Shown: positions 1 to 9,375, numbered from the stretch's first letter. The stretch: 64,000 nt of DNA from Lyngbya sp. PCC 8106 (GCF_000169095.1 NZ_AAVU01000025.1:32785-96784), one strand, 5' to 3'. The notes: a model not told the origin generated them from the letters alone. Numbers and translations are program-made.

Positions 1-167
1 TATTCATCATTAAAAGAAGGCAACAGGGGACAGGTTACAGGCCACAGGTAATAGGCAAAAGATACCTATTTTGTAGGGGCGGGTTCTGACTGAATTTATG
101 TCTTCCCACAGACAATCTAGATCAACCCGCCCATGTAATATATCAGCATTCTAAACCGGGTTAACTG

Positions 168-674
168 TTACTTTGATGAGTTGGGTTCTTCGGGTTGTAA
201 AGATTCTGGCGGACAATATTTCGTCATATCTGCCATCAAAGTTTCTGCTTTTTCACCAATTGGACTGGTTTTTTGACTGACTTGATTTACCTTTTCAATC
301 GCTTTGACTAACTCAGTGCGACCTTCAACACTAATGGGTGATTTTTCTCCGGCTTCTAATGCTTGACCCATCTCGTTTAGGACTATTGCAAACTCACGAA
401 AGACCTCTGTAAAACCCACACGAATTTTCTTGAGTCTACCCTTGGTGAGATAAAGTTCCTCCATCTGATCGGCAACAAGATTGAGTTCTTGTGCTAATCT
501 GAGGGTTGTCGCGCCATTCGAGTTATCCTGAGTGGCGATCGCTATGTTCCCCTGATCGACAACCTCGATCAGTTTACGACATTGCGTTTTACGACTTCCC
601 GCACAAGCGGTCAAACTGGTGAGCAGGGTTACGAACGTCAACAACGTCACCACTCGTCTAAACTTAAAATTCAT
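168..674 (-). CDS. Putative lipoprotein of unknown function
   Basis: 168-residue protein that begins with a short basic stretch and a hydrophobic segment ending in a lipobox-like LTAC (Cys about residue 24), so it is probably exported and lipid-anchored. The mature part is mainly helical and charged, with a Cys pair (Cys32 and one near the C-terminus, YCPPE). I do not recognise the family beyond similar cyanobacterial hypothetical lipoproteins. It is transcribed away from the gene at 800, so the roughly 125-bp gap holds both promoters. Lipoprotein status is read from the sequence; no function is claimed. Confidence 0.7.
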   Translation of the reverse strand: MNFKFRRVVTLLTFVTLLTSLTACAGSRKTQCRKLIEVVDQGNIAIATQDNSNGATTLRLAQELNLVADQMEELYLTKGRLKKIRVGFTEVFREFAIVLNEMGQALEAGEKSPISVEGRTELVKAIEKVNQVSQKTSPIGEKAETLMADMTKYCPPESLQPEEPNSSK

Positions 675-799
675 TAAAGTTCCTCACACCACCAAAAAAG
701 AGAGTTAATTGCTGAGAACTGCTCAATAATTGCTTGAGTTCTACACCGTTAGTATGTCAAATTATGAGCAAGTCAGCAAGTATCAGCCCCAGGAAAACC

Positions 800-1597
800 A
801 TGTCTCAAAACACCCCCCAACAGAAAAAGGATGATAGCGGATATGTTGCCTTTGGGATTGCTATTGCGCTAGGATTGCTTGTGCTGAAAGATACGATCCC
901 GCTTTTGTTGCTGTTGATTGGCGGAATCGGTGCGTGGCGTCTGTGGAAGCATTACGACAAAAAACAGCAAGATAAATTAACATATCTCAATCAGGTTTTT
1001 TATCGCTTTATTCAAGAAAATCAGGGTTGGATTACGCCCTTAGATTTAGCGATGAATTCTCAAGTTAATCCTGAGGATGTGCGAGAATTTTTAGACAAAA
1101 AAGCAACGGAATTTTCCGCTCATTTTGAAGTCACAGATCAAGGCGGAATTGTTTATTATTTTTCAACCGCTCAAGCTTTAATTTCTAGTTTAGAAGCTGA
1201 GGAAATTGAGTGTATCAATCAGACAGAAAATTCCACAATTTTACCTTATCAACCTCCTGAACAACCTCAACCTGAACTTCTAAATAAAAATGGAATTTCA
1301 TTATTTCCAGTTCCCCCAGATTTCCATTCAAATCAATCAGAAACTCCCAGTAATCTTAATCAAATAGAACTCGCCAAACGGTTAAACGTTCATCCGAGTA
1401 CCTTAAGCAAATGGAAAACAAAAGCAAGTTTTCCAGATTGGTGCAGTCAAAAAGATCCTGATCATATTACGTGGAAATATTCTGAACAAAATAAACGATT
1501 TTATCCCGTTATTCCCTCTAAAAAATCTTATGCAGTCAATCCTTTTTTGACTCAAAACCCGGTTCAAAATAACTACAAAAATCGTCAAGTTAATTGA
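800..1597 (+). CDS. Membrane-anchored protein with C-terminal helix-turn-helix-like segment
   Basis: Unknown function. I chose the ATG at 800 because AGGA lies five bases upstream; in-frame TTG 734 and ATG 764 are possible but lack a good ribosome site. From 800 the protein has about 265 residues. Two adjacent hydrophobic stretches lie near residues 14-45. A soluble part follows, then a C-terminal segment (about residues 190-240) starting LAKRLNVHPSTLSKWK, which reads like a helix-turn-helix followed by a W/Y-rich tail. A membrane-bound regulator is possible but is only an inference. The HMGL-like gene follows after 14 bases, suggesting cotranscription. Confidence 0.65.
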   Translation: MSQNTPQQKKDDSGYVAFGIAIALGLLVLKDTIPLLLLLIGGIGAWRLWKHYDKKQQDKLTYLNQVFYRFIQENQGWITPLDLAMNSQVNPEDVREFLDKKATEFSAHFEVTDQGGIVYYFSTAQALISSLEAEEIECINQTENSTILPYQPPEQPQPELLNKNGISLFPVPPDFHSNQSETPSNLNQIELAKRLNVHPSTLSKWKTKASFPDWCSQKDPDHITWKYSEQNKRFYPVIPSKKSYAVNPFLTQNPVQNNYKNRQVN

Positions 1598-1611
1598 TTG
1601 ATTGAAGTCGA

Positions 1612-2427
1612 ATGATTGCTAATCTTCCCATTCTAATTTTTGATACGACTCTGCGAGACGGAGAACTCACCCCAGGGGTTCACTTTAGCACACCAGATAA
1701 AGTTCAAATTGCTCAACAGCTTGAGGAAATCGGAGTTGATACCATTGAAATCGGATATCCTGGACGATATGCAAAAGATATTGATGAAATTATAGCAGTT
1801 TCTCAGGTTATTAAAGGTTCAACTCTTTGTGCGTTAGCAGGTTCTCAAGAAACAGAAATTAACAAAGCAGCAAAATCATTAGAAAAAGCCGAGAAAAGCT
1901 CTATTAATATCTATACTCTTGTCAATTTAACTTCATCTTCAAAAACTTTAGATAAAAACTCAATATTATCAACCCTTAAAAAACAGATTTCCCAAGCCAA
2001 AAATTATTGTAACATCGTTCAATGGACTGCGTTTGATGCGACTCGCGGTGATATTAACTTTTTGTGTGAAGCCGTTCAAACAGCGATTGAAAGCGGGGCT
2101 AAAATTATTAGTATTCCCGATAGTTTAGGTGTTGCTTTACCAGAAGACTTTTATAACTTACTCCAAAAATTATATCAAAATATTCCCCAACTTCAACACG
2201 TCACCGTTTCTGTTCACTGTCACAATGATTTAGGAAAAGCCGTAGAAAATTCTCTCGTGGGGTTAGAGGTCGGTGTGCGTCAAATCGAATGTGCTGTTAA
2301 CGGCTTGGGTGCTAGAAAAGGAAATGCAAACTTAACTAAAGTTGTTAATCTGATTCAATCTCATCATTCTTATTATACCACAATTAATCACAATTTAATC
2401 CCCAAAATTTCTGAATTAATAAAATAA
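1612..2427 (+). CDS. HMGL-like pyruvate carboxyltransferase domain protein (isopropylmalate/homocitrate synthase-like, catalytic barrel only)
   Basis: The TIM-barrel catalytic domain of the 2-isopropylmalate/homocitrate synthase family. Visible motifs are FDTTLRDGE (residues 9-17, metal and acceptor site), HCHNDLG (about 203-209, metal-binding histidines) and a glycine-rich NGLGARKGNA (about 230-239). These enzymes condense acetyl-CoA with a 2-oxo acid. At 271 residues it lacks the second half of LeuA (usually over 500) and is shorter than NifV (about 380), so it is a barrel-only variant. The substrate cannot be told from the sequence. It starts 14 bases after the upstream gene, and a hairpin follows its stop. 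Confidence 0.75.
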   Translation: MIANLPILIFDTTLRDGELTPGVHFSTPDKVQIAQQLEEIGVDTIEIGYPGRYAKDIDEIIAVSQVIKGSTLCALAGSQETEINKAAKSLEKAEKSSINIYTLVNLTSSSKTLDKNSILSTLKKQISQAKNYCNIVQWTAFDATRGDINFLCEAVQTAIESGAKIISIPDSLGVALPEDFYNLLQKLYQNIPQLQHVTVSVHCHNDLGKAVENSLVGLEVGVRQIECAVNGLGARKGNANLTKVVNLIQSHHSYYTTINHNLIPKISELIK

Positions 2428-2446
2428 GGGCGCAAGATTAGCGCCC
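2428..2446 (+). terminator. Hairpin after the HMGL-like gene
   Basis: Perfect 6-bp stem GGGCGC/GCGCCC with a 7-base loop, starting at the stop codon of the upstream gene. No T-run follows, so it may be an RNA-stabilising hairpin rather than an intrinsic terminator. Confidence 0.5.
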
Positions 2447-2507
2447 AAAATGTGGCTAAACGTCAAGAGGATTACAAACTACTAAGGATTGATATAAAAT
2501 TTTATCT

Positions 2508-2948
2508 TTATTGCTGTGCTTGACGCCCTCCCCGACGCCCTCGCCCTTGACCCTCACTGTTACGTTCCGGCTTCAATTCTGCCAATTTTGCTTGTTGTTC
2601 CGGTGTTAATACTTCACGAATTTGTAACATGGTTTCAAAGCGTTGATCACCCATTTTTTGATGTAACTGTTGATTTTTTTGATGTTGTTGACGCATTTGT
2701 TCTGCACTTGCATTACTGGCTTGAAGCGATCGCATTTCTTCCTTAGCTGCACGCATTTGTTCACGCAAACCTTCCGATGAAGCCTTACGCTGTGCGTGAA
2801 TACTTTCAATTTGTTGCTGTTGTTCCGCAGAAAGATTAAGCTGTTCAAACATCCGACCCATGCGATCGCCAGGTTCCGCAAATGCACTTCCTGATAAGGG
2901 TAACAATAAAGCTACAGTGGTCGCACAAAGCAAATGACGCATCTTCAT
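2508..2948 (-). CDS. Spy/CpxP-family LTXXQ periplasmic protein
   Basis: 146 residues with a signal peptide (hydrophobic segment ending SAFAEP near residue 25). A long charged helix rich in Q, E and R carries two LTXXQ-like motifs, LSAEQQQQ (about 39-46) and LTPEQQAK (about 114-121). These are typical of the Spy/CpxP/CnrX group, small alpha-helical periplasmic chaperones or stress sensors that protect the envelope or bind metal. The C-terminus is a basic G/R-rich tail ending GRRGGRQAQQ. It is a single gene with about 600 bp of upstream sequence. Family assignment is good; the exact role is not known. Confidence 0.8.
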   Translation of the reverse strand: MKMRHLLCATTVALLLPLSGSAFAEPGDRMGRMFEQLNLSAEQQQQIESIHAQRKASSEGLREQMRAAKEEMRSLQASNASAEQMRQQHQKNQQLHQKMGDQRFETMLQIREVLTPEQQAKLAELKPERNSEGQGRGRRGGRQAQQ

Positions 2949-3552
2949 TACACAAACCTCACAATCATGGTTAATTCACTCTTTTTGAGTGATATCCTGA
3001 TTGTAGGAATTCACAACTGCGATCGCCTCGATCCAACGTCCTAAGTTTGGCTAAATCTATTGGATCTAAAGTATGATCTGAATTTGGTACTTTGGTACTA
3101 TTCTACCTGAATAATAGAAAGATTACAATAGAATTATTACAATAGTATAACTGTTACTTCAAGTCAAAGGAAGGATGTTTTAGAGATTATTCACAAAGTT
3201 CAGAATCATAATTGTTTGATTCAACTGTTTGATTCAACTCTCACCCGGAGATGTTTGGTTATACTCAGAATGATCCCCCTCAAAACCCCAGGGCCGTGCG
3301 CGTTGCCCTAAAACTTGATTTGTTGGGAGGTGGGGAGGTAGTGAGTCCACCCCCGTGCGCGGGTTCCCCGCGTTGAGGGGAGTGGCGAACCCGTGCGCGG
3401 GAGGTCGGGAGGTCGGGAGGATTTTTATTAATAAAAAGCTATTTTTCATGTTTAAAAAATACCTCTCCTCATCACCCCATCACCCCCAGCAATTTTTAAT
3501 TCGGGAATGAAACAGCCCTGCCCTCAAAACCCTAACCCAAATTATTACACCG
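2949..3552. other. Intergenic region with A/T-rich 5' part and GC-rich repeats
   Basis: No convincing gene. The first 300 bases are A/T-rich with one isolated GCGATCGC site. The part from about 3285 to 3420 is GC-rich and repeated (separate entry). A small minus-strand ORF across it looks like translated repeat, not a gene. The promoter of the histidine kinase probably lies close to 3500. Confidence 0.5.
3285..3420. repeat. GC-rich cluster of CCGTGCGCG motifs and direct repeats
   Basis: CCGTGCGCG-like strings occur three times (near 3293, 3352 and 3391), with palindromic pieces such as GAGGGG/CCCC. GGTCGGGA is then directly repeated near 3404-3420. Base composition is far above the flanks. 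It resembles short intergenic palindromic repeats common in Oscillatoriales genomes. Confidence 0.5.
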
Positions 3553-4959
3553 ATGCACTGGTTTCGCAAACCCAATCATCCTTTTCGTCTACTGCTGTAC
3601 TTAGAATGGATATTACTCGCCATTGCCGGATTAACCGCTTTTAGTCCGATTCCACCCCCTTATCCCCCGAAATTATCGCGTTATCTTCACGAATATCGAC
3701 CCCCACCTGAACATCAGTTTAATCGAGAAAATCATCGCCAAAATCTCAAGAATCGCCCTCCTAGACGTGATTTTCCTCGTCGTCCTCGTCGTCAAAAACC
3801 TTTATTTCCTCTAGGAGTTTTTATCAGTATTTTAACTTTAGGGGTAATCGGGTTTAAATTACCTTTAGATCCGCGTTCATCAACGATTAAAAGACTCTAT
3901 ATCGCCTTGGGTTTTGGACTCAGTTGGTTAGCCGTATTTTGTGGAAGTTCTGGTACAAGTTTTCTCTCCGCATTGTTGTTAGTCGTTGTGATTCGCGCTT
4001 GTGTATTGTTTCCGTGGCGGGGTCGAGTGATTGTTGCTTGTTTTGCTTATCTCTCATTTTTATTGTTAATATTTTTGCGAATTCGTCCTGTAGGAATTCC
4101 ACTGATTAATAATACTCTCTCTCTGTCTTCTGAAACCCCTCTACCTGAATCTTTACAATGGGTTGTTTATAGTTTAACCCTGAATTCTGCTTTGTTATTT
4201 GGATTTGTATTAGTGTTTGTTGTGCTATTAGTCGGAACACTATTATCAGAACAACAAAGTCGTCAACAACTGGCTCAAGCTAATCAACGTTTACGAGAAT
4301 ATGCTATCTTAGTTGAAGATCGTGCTATCCTACAAGAACGTAACCGCATTGCCCGAGAAATTCATGACTCTTTAGGTCATAATCTCACCGCCCAAAGTAT
4401 TCAACTGGAAAACGCCCAAATGTGGCTACAAACAGACGGAGAAAAAGCAGAAGATTATCTACAAAAAGCGAGAAATCTGGGTCGAAATGCGCTGCAAGAT
4501 GTCCGTCAGTCTGTAGCAAGTTTGCGATCGCATCCATTAAAAGGTCAATCTTTAGAAGCTGCTTTATCCCAACTGATACAAGAGTTTGAACAAACAACTC
4601 AAATCAAACTTCAATCACAAATTCAGTTAACCGATGTTTCAGCAACCAATATTGAAGTTACCCTTTATCGTGTAATTCAAGAAGCCTTAACCAATATTTC
4701 TAAATATAGTCAAGCCACAATAGTCAGCTTGGTTTTGGCTGAAGATAATGGGGAAATTTATCTCACAATAGAAGATAATGGTTTGGGGTTTTATCCCGAA
4801 GAAAATACGACAGGATTTGGTTTAGAAGGAATGCGAGAACGGGTGACAGCCTTGAGAGGTGTTTTTAAGCTGATTAGCCAACCCAAACAAGGATGTAAAA
4901 TAGAAGTCAAGATTCCCAATTACGATTTCAGAGAGAATGATCAAAATTCTATTAGTTGA
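3553..4959 (+). CDS. NarL-type sensor histidine kinase (HisKA_3)
   Basis: 468 residues. The N-terminal half has several membrane segments (about residues 12-25, 85-175 and 205-232) separated by a basic P/R-rich loop. A coiled linker leads to the HisKA_3 dimerisation domain with RNRIAREIHDSLGHNL; the phosphoaccepting His is near residue 271. The HATPase domain follows with EDNGLGF and GFGLEGMRERV as N and G boxes. No known ligand domain is visible, so the signal is unknown. The response regulator start overlaps the 3' end by 23 bases, so the two are translationally coupled partners. Confidence 0.9.
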   Translation: MHWFRKPNHPFRLLLYLEWILLAIAGLTAFSPIPPPYPPKLSRYLHEYRPPPEHQFNRENHRQNLKNRPPRRDFPRRPRRQKPLFPLGVFISILTLGVIGFKLPLDPRSSTIKRLYIALGFGLSWLAVFCGSSGTSFLSALLLVVVIRACVLFPWRGRVIVACFAYLSFLLLIFLRIRPVGIPLINNTLSLSSETPLPESLQWVVYSLTLNSALLFGFVLVFVVLLVGTLLSEQQSRQQLAQANQRLREYAILVEDRAILQERNRIAREIHDSLGHNLTAQSIQLENAQMWLQTDGEKAEDYLQKARNLGRNALQDVRQSVASLRSHPLKGQSLEAALSQLIQEFEQTTQIKLQSQIQLTDVSATNIEVTLYRVIQEALTNISKYSQATIVSLVLAEDNGEIYLTIEDNGLGFYPEENTTGFGLEGMRERVTALRGVFKLISQPKQGCKIEVKIPNYDFRENDQNSIS

Positions 4960-5596
4960 TGATCAAAGTATTATCCGAGAAGGGTTGTCTAGTCTTCTCC
5001 AAGCCAAACCGGATTTAGAGATCGTTGGAGAAGCAGAAAATGGTCAAGTTGCAGTCGAATTAGCCCTAAAACTTCAGCCGGATATTGTGTTAATGGATGT
5101 GCGAATGCCAATTATGGATGGAGTCGCCGCAACCCGATCCCTTTCTCAACAACTCCCGCAAACAAAGGTACTTGTTTTAACAACATTTGATGATGATGAG
5201 TATATCACCAAAGCAATGAAAAATGGCGCAAAAGGATATTTACTCAAAGATACCCCTTCCGAAGAACTCGCCCAAGCGATTCGTGCTGTTTATAAAGGGT
5301 ATACTCAGTTTGGGCCAGGATTATTTGAAAAAGTTGTTGCTGCAAATACAGGCAATTTTTCTTCTTCATCTTCAACCCAACCTCCACCGGAATTTAAACG
5401 ATTAACACCCAGAGAATTAGAAGTATTAAAATTAATTGGTAAAGGGTATAGTAATAAAGAAATTGCTCAAACTCTTTATATTACCGAACGAACTGTCAAA
5501 AATCATGTTTCTAGTCTTTTAAGCCGTTTAAGTTTACGCGATCGCACTCAAGCTGCATTACTCGCCGCAACTCTTGATTCCCAATACTTTCAATAA
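4937..5596 (+). CDS. NarL/LuxR-family response regulator
   Basis: 219 residues. The receiver domain (1-120) has the acidic pocket VDDQ (8-10), phosphorylatable Asp54 in VLMDVRMP, a switch Thr near residue 82 and Lys near 104. A serine-rich linker leads to a LuxR-type helix-turn-helix (about 153-208) with LTPRELEVLKLIGKGYSNKE. It overlaps the kinase gene and is its obvious partner. Target promoters cannot be read from this window. Confidence 0.92.
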   Translation: MIKILLVDDQSIIREGLSSLLQAKPDLEIVGEAENGQVAVELALKLQPDIVLMDVRMPIMDGVAATRSLSQQLPQTKVLVLTTFDDDEYITKAMKNGAKGYLLKDTPSEELAQAIRAVYKGYTQFGPGLFEKVVAANTGNFSSSSSTQPPPEFKRLTPRELEVLKLIGKGYSNKEIAQTLYITERTVKNHVSSLLSRLSLRDRTQAALLAATLDSQYFQ

Positions 5597-5988
5597 ATTT
5601 TACCTCGTAATAAAATTAGTAGTGATCACTATTTTTAATACAATTAAGTTTGATTTGATGTTTTCATTGTATTATTTTCAATGTTAATACTTGTAACAAA
5701 CCTGAGAATTTTATCATCAAGTTTTCTGATCATCAAAATCTATATTTTATTTTATTTGTTTTTCTGAAACAATTGATAAATTTATCTTATCGGTATTTCT
5801 TCCGTTTGCACCTTAAACCGTTTCTCATCATGGTTTTGTTCAACAAAATCTCATATTAGATTCTCCTGATCTGATCGTCAGAGAGTGGTTGAAACCAAAA
5901 CTCAATGCCATAATAGCTATTACCCCTGATCGAGAACTTTAAGTTTTGATCAGAGGAATATGTTTGAATATCATCAGGGAAACGATCT
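5597..5988. other. A/T-rich intergenic region
   Basis: I see no gene, known RNA or strong hairpin in these 392 bases. Composition is strongly A/T-rich. The 3' end holds the likely promoter and ribosome site (AGGGAAA about 7 bases before the ATG) of the next small gene. Confidence 0.4.
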
Positions 5989-6393
5989 ATGACACCACAG
6001 AAAATTCAAGAATTAGCAACATTGAACTTATCAGAGGTTGCCGTTCAAACTCAAGATTGTTTAGCACACTCTACCCCCAATGTGCAACTAGAGGAGATCA
6101 ATTCAGTATCTTCTCTCCCGAATTATCCCGCCCATCAAAGAATTGTACAAATACAACAAATCGGAAATCAACTCCAACTTTGTTTGATCAACGAGCAAAA
6201 TTCAGCCGGAAAAGCCTCAATTCGCAACATTTATGAACAGGGCTTTAACTGGAATAGTTGGCTGAAAAAAAGTCAAGAAAAAGCAGAAAATCAGGGACAT
6301 CCTCTAACTGGATATCACTTTATCGATTATGTCATTCAGCGAGAAAGATATTTGGGTGAATCTTGGGAAGAAGTTTGTCAGAACCTGTGCTAA
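5989..6393 (+). CDS. Small conserved-looking hypothetical protein
   Basis: 134 residues, soluble, no signal peptide or membrane segment. The C-terminal half is the more structured part (WNSWLKKSQEKAENQGH and a hydrophobic/aromatic helix YHFIDYVIQRERYLGESWEEV). Not recognised. It stands alone, and a bidirectional hairpin separates it from comF on the other strand. Codon use matches the neighbours, so I accept it as a gene. Confidence 0.6.
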   Translation: MTPQKIQELATLNLSEVAVQTQDCLAHSTPNVQLEEINSVSSLPNYPAHQRIVQIQQIGNQLQLCLINEQNSAGKASIRNIYEQGFNWNSWLKKSQEKAENQGHPLTGYHFIDYVIQRERYLGESWEEVCQNLC

Positions 6394-6450
6394 ACCGCCT
6401 GTAATTGCTCTTATGAAAGTGATGAGATAAATTCCCCAAAATTGCTAAAA

Positions 6451-6469
6451 AAGGGGGCTTTAGCCCCTT
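6451..6469. terminator. Bidirectional terminator hairpin
   Basis: Stem AAGGGGGC/GCCCCTT with a short loop between the 5989 gene and the convergent comF gene. It touches the comF stop. An A-run on the left gives a T-run for minus-strand transcripts, so it fits comF termination best. Confidence 0.65.
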
Positions 6470-7154
6470 ACTTATCAGACAAAGATTTTGTCGTGGCGAT
6501 CGCTAAAATCCCTGCAACTGTTATTTTCTGTTGTCGAAACGCCTCAATTGCCGCCTTAATTGTTGCGCCCGTGGTGTAAATATCATCTACAATTAATACA
6601 GAATTAGCTTGAGATTGGCGTAAATCTTTCCCCAACCGAAACGCATCTTTTAGATTATCTTGTCTTTGTTGAGCCGAAAGTCCGAACTGAGCTTTTGTAT
6701 CGCGTATCCGTTCTAAACCCTGAGACTTTAATGGTAAACCTGTCACCTGACAAAAACTGCGGGCGAGAAGTTCCGCTTGATTAAAACCCCGTTTTTTTTG
6801 TTTTTCAGAAAACATCGGAATGGGAACAACAACTAGCCGTTGATTATTAATATTAGATGAATTAAACTGAGATGTATTCAACCAAGTCTCAGCCAACCAA
6901 TAGCCCAAGGGTTGAGCCACTTCGGGATGATTATTATATTTCATCGCCACAATTGCCTGTTTTAACGCCCCCTTGTATTGTCCCCAAACCAACAGAGGAA
7001 CCTCCCCAGAAAATTGTTTTCCTCGGGGCAATTGACAGCGTAAAATCTGTTTTTGACAATAGGGACAGAGTTGGGTGTCAGCCGGGCGATCGCACAAAGG
7101 GCAATTGGGCTTAAAAAAAAGATTGAGAACCGCTTGGAAGAAATTTCGGAGCAT
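6468..7154 (-). CDS. comF: ComF-family phosphoribosyltransferase-like protein
   Basis: 228 residues. Two CXXC pairs at the N-terminus (CPLCDRPADTQLCPYC, about 19-34) form the zinc ribbon typical of ComF. A type I phosphoribosyltransferase fold follows, ending in the PRPP-binding signature VLIVDDIYTTGAT (about 185-197). In transformable bacteria ComF works in DNA uptake; in cyanobacteria it is conserved and tied to natural competence. Length matches the family. It is a single gene divergent from nadK, and a hairpin follows its stop. Confidence 0.88.
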   Translation of the reverse strand: MLRNFFQAVLNLFFKPNCPLCDRPADTQLCPYCQKQILRCQLPRGKQFSGEVPLLVWGQYKGALKQAIVAMKYNNHPEVAQPLGYWLAETWLNTSQFNSSNINNQRLVVVPIPMFSEKQKKRGFNQAELLARSFCQVTGLPLKSQGLERIRDTKAQFGLSAQQRQDNLKDAFRLGKDLRQSQANSVLIVDDIYTTGATIKAAIEAFRQQKITVAGILAIATTKSLSDK

Positions 7155-7319
7155 CGGTTAAAAAGAAAGAAGATCATTCTCAAGCGTTAGTCCTTCAGGG
7201 TTAGCAACTCAACAACACCTTAATGTTAAAATCACAACGCTTAAGACGTGTTCAACAGGCTACTGTTTAAGGATACGGGATAATAACAGCAGAGAAAAGA
7301 TCATCATCGAGGAAAGACG

Positions 7320-8240
7320 GTGGAAATAAAACAGGTGATCATCGCCCACAAAGCTAGAGATCCGCAAAGTAAACAATGGGCCGAACAATTTGCAACCCAT
7401 TTTGAGAAACGAGGCTGTCAGGTGTTGATGGGGCCGAGTGGCCCTCAAGATAATCCTTATCCGGTATTTTTAGCCTCTATCAGCCGTCCCATTGACTTAG
7501 CGATCGTTTTGGGGGGAGATGGAACAGCGTTAGCCGCAGCCCGTCATTTAGCCCCAGAGGGAATACCGATTTTAGCGGCAAATGTGGGTGGACATTTGGG
7601 ATTTTTAACCGAGTCGTTTGAAGATGTTCACGATACAGAACAAGTCGTGGCTCGGATGTTTGAAGATCGCTACGCCATGCAACAACGAATGATGATTCAG
7701 GCGGCTGTCTTTGAAGGTAATCGAACTAATCTTACCCCCGTTGGCGATCGCTATCTTGCCCTGAATGAAATGTGTATTAAACCTGCTTCTCCCTATCGAA
7801 TGCCCACTTCGATTTTAGAGATGGAAGTCGATGGTGAAGTCGTTGATCAGTATCAAGGGGATGGTTTAATTGTCTCAACGCCAACGGGTTCCACCTGTTA
7901 CAACGCTTCTGCCAATGGGCCGATCATGCACCCTGGAATGGAAGCCATTACAGTCGCCCCCATTTGTCCATTAAGTTTGTCGAGTCGTCCAATTGTTCTA
8001 CCATCCGGGTCAGTGGTCAGTGTGTGGCCCTTAGCCGATCCCGAACATGAAACCAAACTCTGGACAGATGGCGTATTAGCAACCTCAGTTCGGCCAGGAC
8101 AACGGGTAGATGTGCGGATAGCAAACTGTCAAACTCGGTTTATTATTTTGCGCGAAAACTACTCGTTTTACCAAACCCTACGAGAAAAATTGCAATGGGC
8201 AGGGGCCAGAATTCGCTATATTAACGACCATCGCAATTAA
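7320..8240 (+). CDS. nadK: NAD(+) kinase
   Basis: 306 residues. It phosphorylates NAD to NADP in the cytosol. The hallmark GGDGT lies at about 65-69. A conserved NE with nearby TGSTCYNASANGP (about 190-202) and the C-terminal DG (WTDGV) complete the active-site and nucleotide loops. I use the GTG at 7320, which gives the MEIKQVIIAHKA N-terminus usual in cyanobacteria. Cyanobacteria often have two nadK copies, and this sequence alone does not say which this is. Confidence 0.93.
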   Translation: MEIKQVIIAHKARDPQSKQWAEQFATHFEKRGCQVLMGPSGPQDNPYPVFLASISRPIDLAIVLGGDGTALAAARHLAPEGIPILAANVGGHLGFLTESFEDVHDTEQVVARMFEDRYAMQQRMMIQAAVFEGNRTNLTPVGDRYLALNEMCIKPASPYRMPTSILEMEVDGEVVDQYQGDGLIVSTPTGSTCYNASANGPIMHPGMEAITVAPICPLSLSSRPIVLPSGSVVSVWPLADPEHETKLWTDGVLATSVRPGQRVDVRIANCQTRFIILRENYSFYQTLREKLQWAGARIRYINDHRN

Positions 8241-8289
8241 GGAAGTCACAAGTTACAAGTTGTGAGGTCAGAAGTGGTAAACTACCCAT

Positions 8290-8325
8290 CGCCAACTCAG
8301 ACTTATGGCGTGGGTCTCCTGCCGA
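8290..8325 (-). repeat. Solo left-end-like fragment of an IS200/IS605-type element
   Basis: The string GGCGTGGGTCTCCTGCCG near 8296-8315 matches the end of the small element at 17808-18226. Flanking bases can form the same GCCA...TGGC hairpin. No tnpB or tnpA is next to it, so it is a relic. Confidence 0.45.
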
Positions 8326-8446
8326 AATCTAGATGAATGATGAATTATCAATCTTCCCTGTTTACTATAAAGACTGTTGACTGAAAAGTGTCACAAGACC
8401 CGTACAATGGGATTGACGAAAGATCATCAGTACGGAAAACAGCGTT

Positions 8447-9373
8447 ATGGTATTGACTGGAGAAAACCCATCACCCCTAATCAAATCGACGTTTGACCTC
8501 TCAACCTACATGGCTGAACGCAAAGCCGAGGTAGAACAGGCTTTAGATCGTTCTATCGCGGTGATCTATCCCGAAAAAATTTATGAGGCGATGCGGTATT
8601 CACTCCTGGCAGGAGGTAAGCGTCTCCGTCCGATTTTATGCCTAGCGACTTGTGAGTTAGCGGGAGGAACGATGGAAATGGCAATGCCAACCGCCTGTTC
8701 ACTGGAGATGATCCATACCATGTCGCTGATCCATGATGATCTTCCCGCTATGGATAATGATGATTATCGTCGAGGTCAATTAACCAATCACAAGGTTTAT
8801 GGCGAAGATATTGCGATTTTAGCCGGGGATGGGTTGTTAAGCTATGCCTTTGAATTTGTCGCCACTCAAACAACCAATGTACCCCCTCAACAGGTTTTAG
8901 ATGTGATTGGTCATTTGGGTCGAGCTGTGGGTGCAGCCGGACTGGTGGGCGGTCAAGTGGTTGATGTAGAATCAGAAGGCAAAACAGATATTACAGAAGA
9001 ACAGCTTACCTTTATTCATACCCACAAAACCGGAGCGTTGTTAGAAGCTTGTGTGGTTTCGGGGGCAATTTTAGCGGGAACCTCTACAGAGAACCGAGAA
9101 CGGCTCTCGCGTTATGCTCAGAAAATTGGTTTGGCGTTTCAGATTGTTGATGATATTCTCGATATTACGGCGACTCAAGAGGAGTTAGGGAAAACAGCCG
9201 GAAAAGATTTGACTGCTCAAAAAGCAACTTATCCGAGTCTTTGGGGATTAGAAGAATCAAAACGTCGAGCTAACCAACTGATCGCAGAGGCGCAAGCTGA
9301 ACTTGCTCCTTTTGGAGAGGCGGCGACTCCCTTAGTTGCTCTAGCTCAATTTATTACCAGTCGCAGTAACTAG
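8447..9373 (+). CDS. crtE: Geranylgeranyl diphosphate synthase (short-chain polyprenyl synthase)
   Basis: 308 residues. It makes C20 prenyl diphosphate for carotenoids, the chlorophyll phytyl tail and quinones. The first Asp-rich motif is DDLPAMDNDD (about 94-103) and the second is DDILD (about 229-233); GGKRLRP near residue 58 binds isopentenyl diphosphate. This is the usual length for cyanobacterial CrtE. The start is the first ATG, a few bases after a weak purine stretch. The stop is two bases from the next start, so the pair is an operon, and this gene order is common in cyanobacteria. Confidence 0.92.
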   Translation: MVLTGENPSPLIKSTFDLSTYMAERKAEVEQALDRSIAVIYPEKIYEAMRYSLLAGGKRLRPILCLATCELAGGTMEMAMPTACSLEMIHTMSLIHDDLPAMDNDDYRRGQLTNHKVYGEDIAILAGDGLLSYAFEFVATQTTNVPPQQVLDVIGHLGRAVGAAGLVGGQVVDVESEGKTDITEEQLTFIHTHKTGALLEACVVSGAILAGTSTENRERLSRYAQKIGLAFQIVDDILDITATQEELGKTAGKDLTAQKATYPSLWGLEESKRRANQLIAEAQAELAPFGEAATPLVALAQFITSRSN

Positions 9374-9375
9374 AG

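Noticed and set aside
2606..2887. Alternative reading frames across the Spy/CpxP gene
   Set aside because: Shadows of a gene with clear LTXXQ motifs and a signal peptide.
3234..3449. 71-codon minus-strand ORF rich in P and R
   Set aside because: It is a translation of GC-rich palindromic repeats with no start signal.
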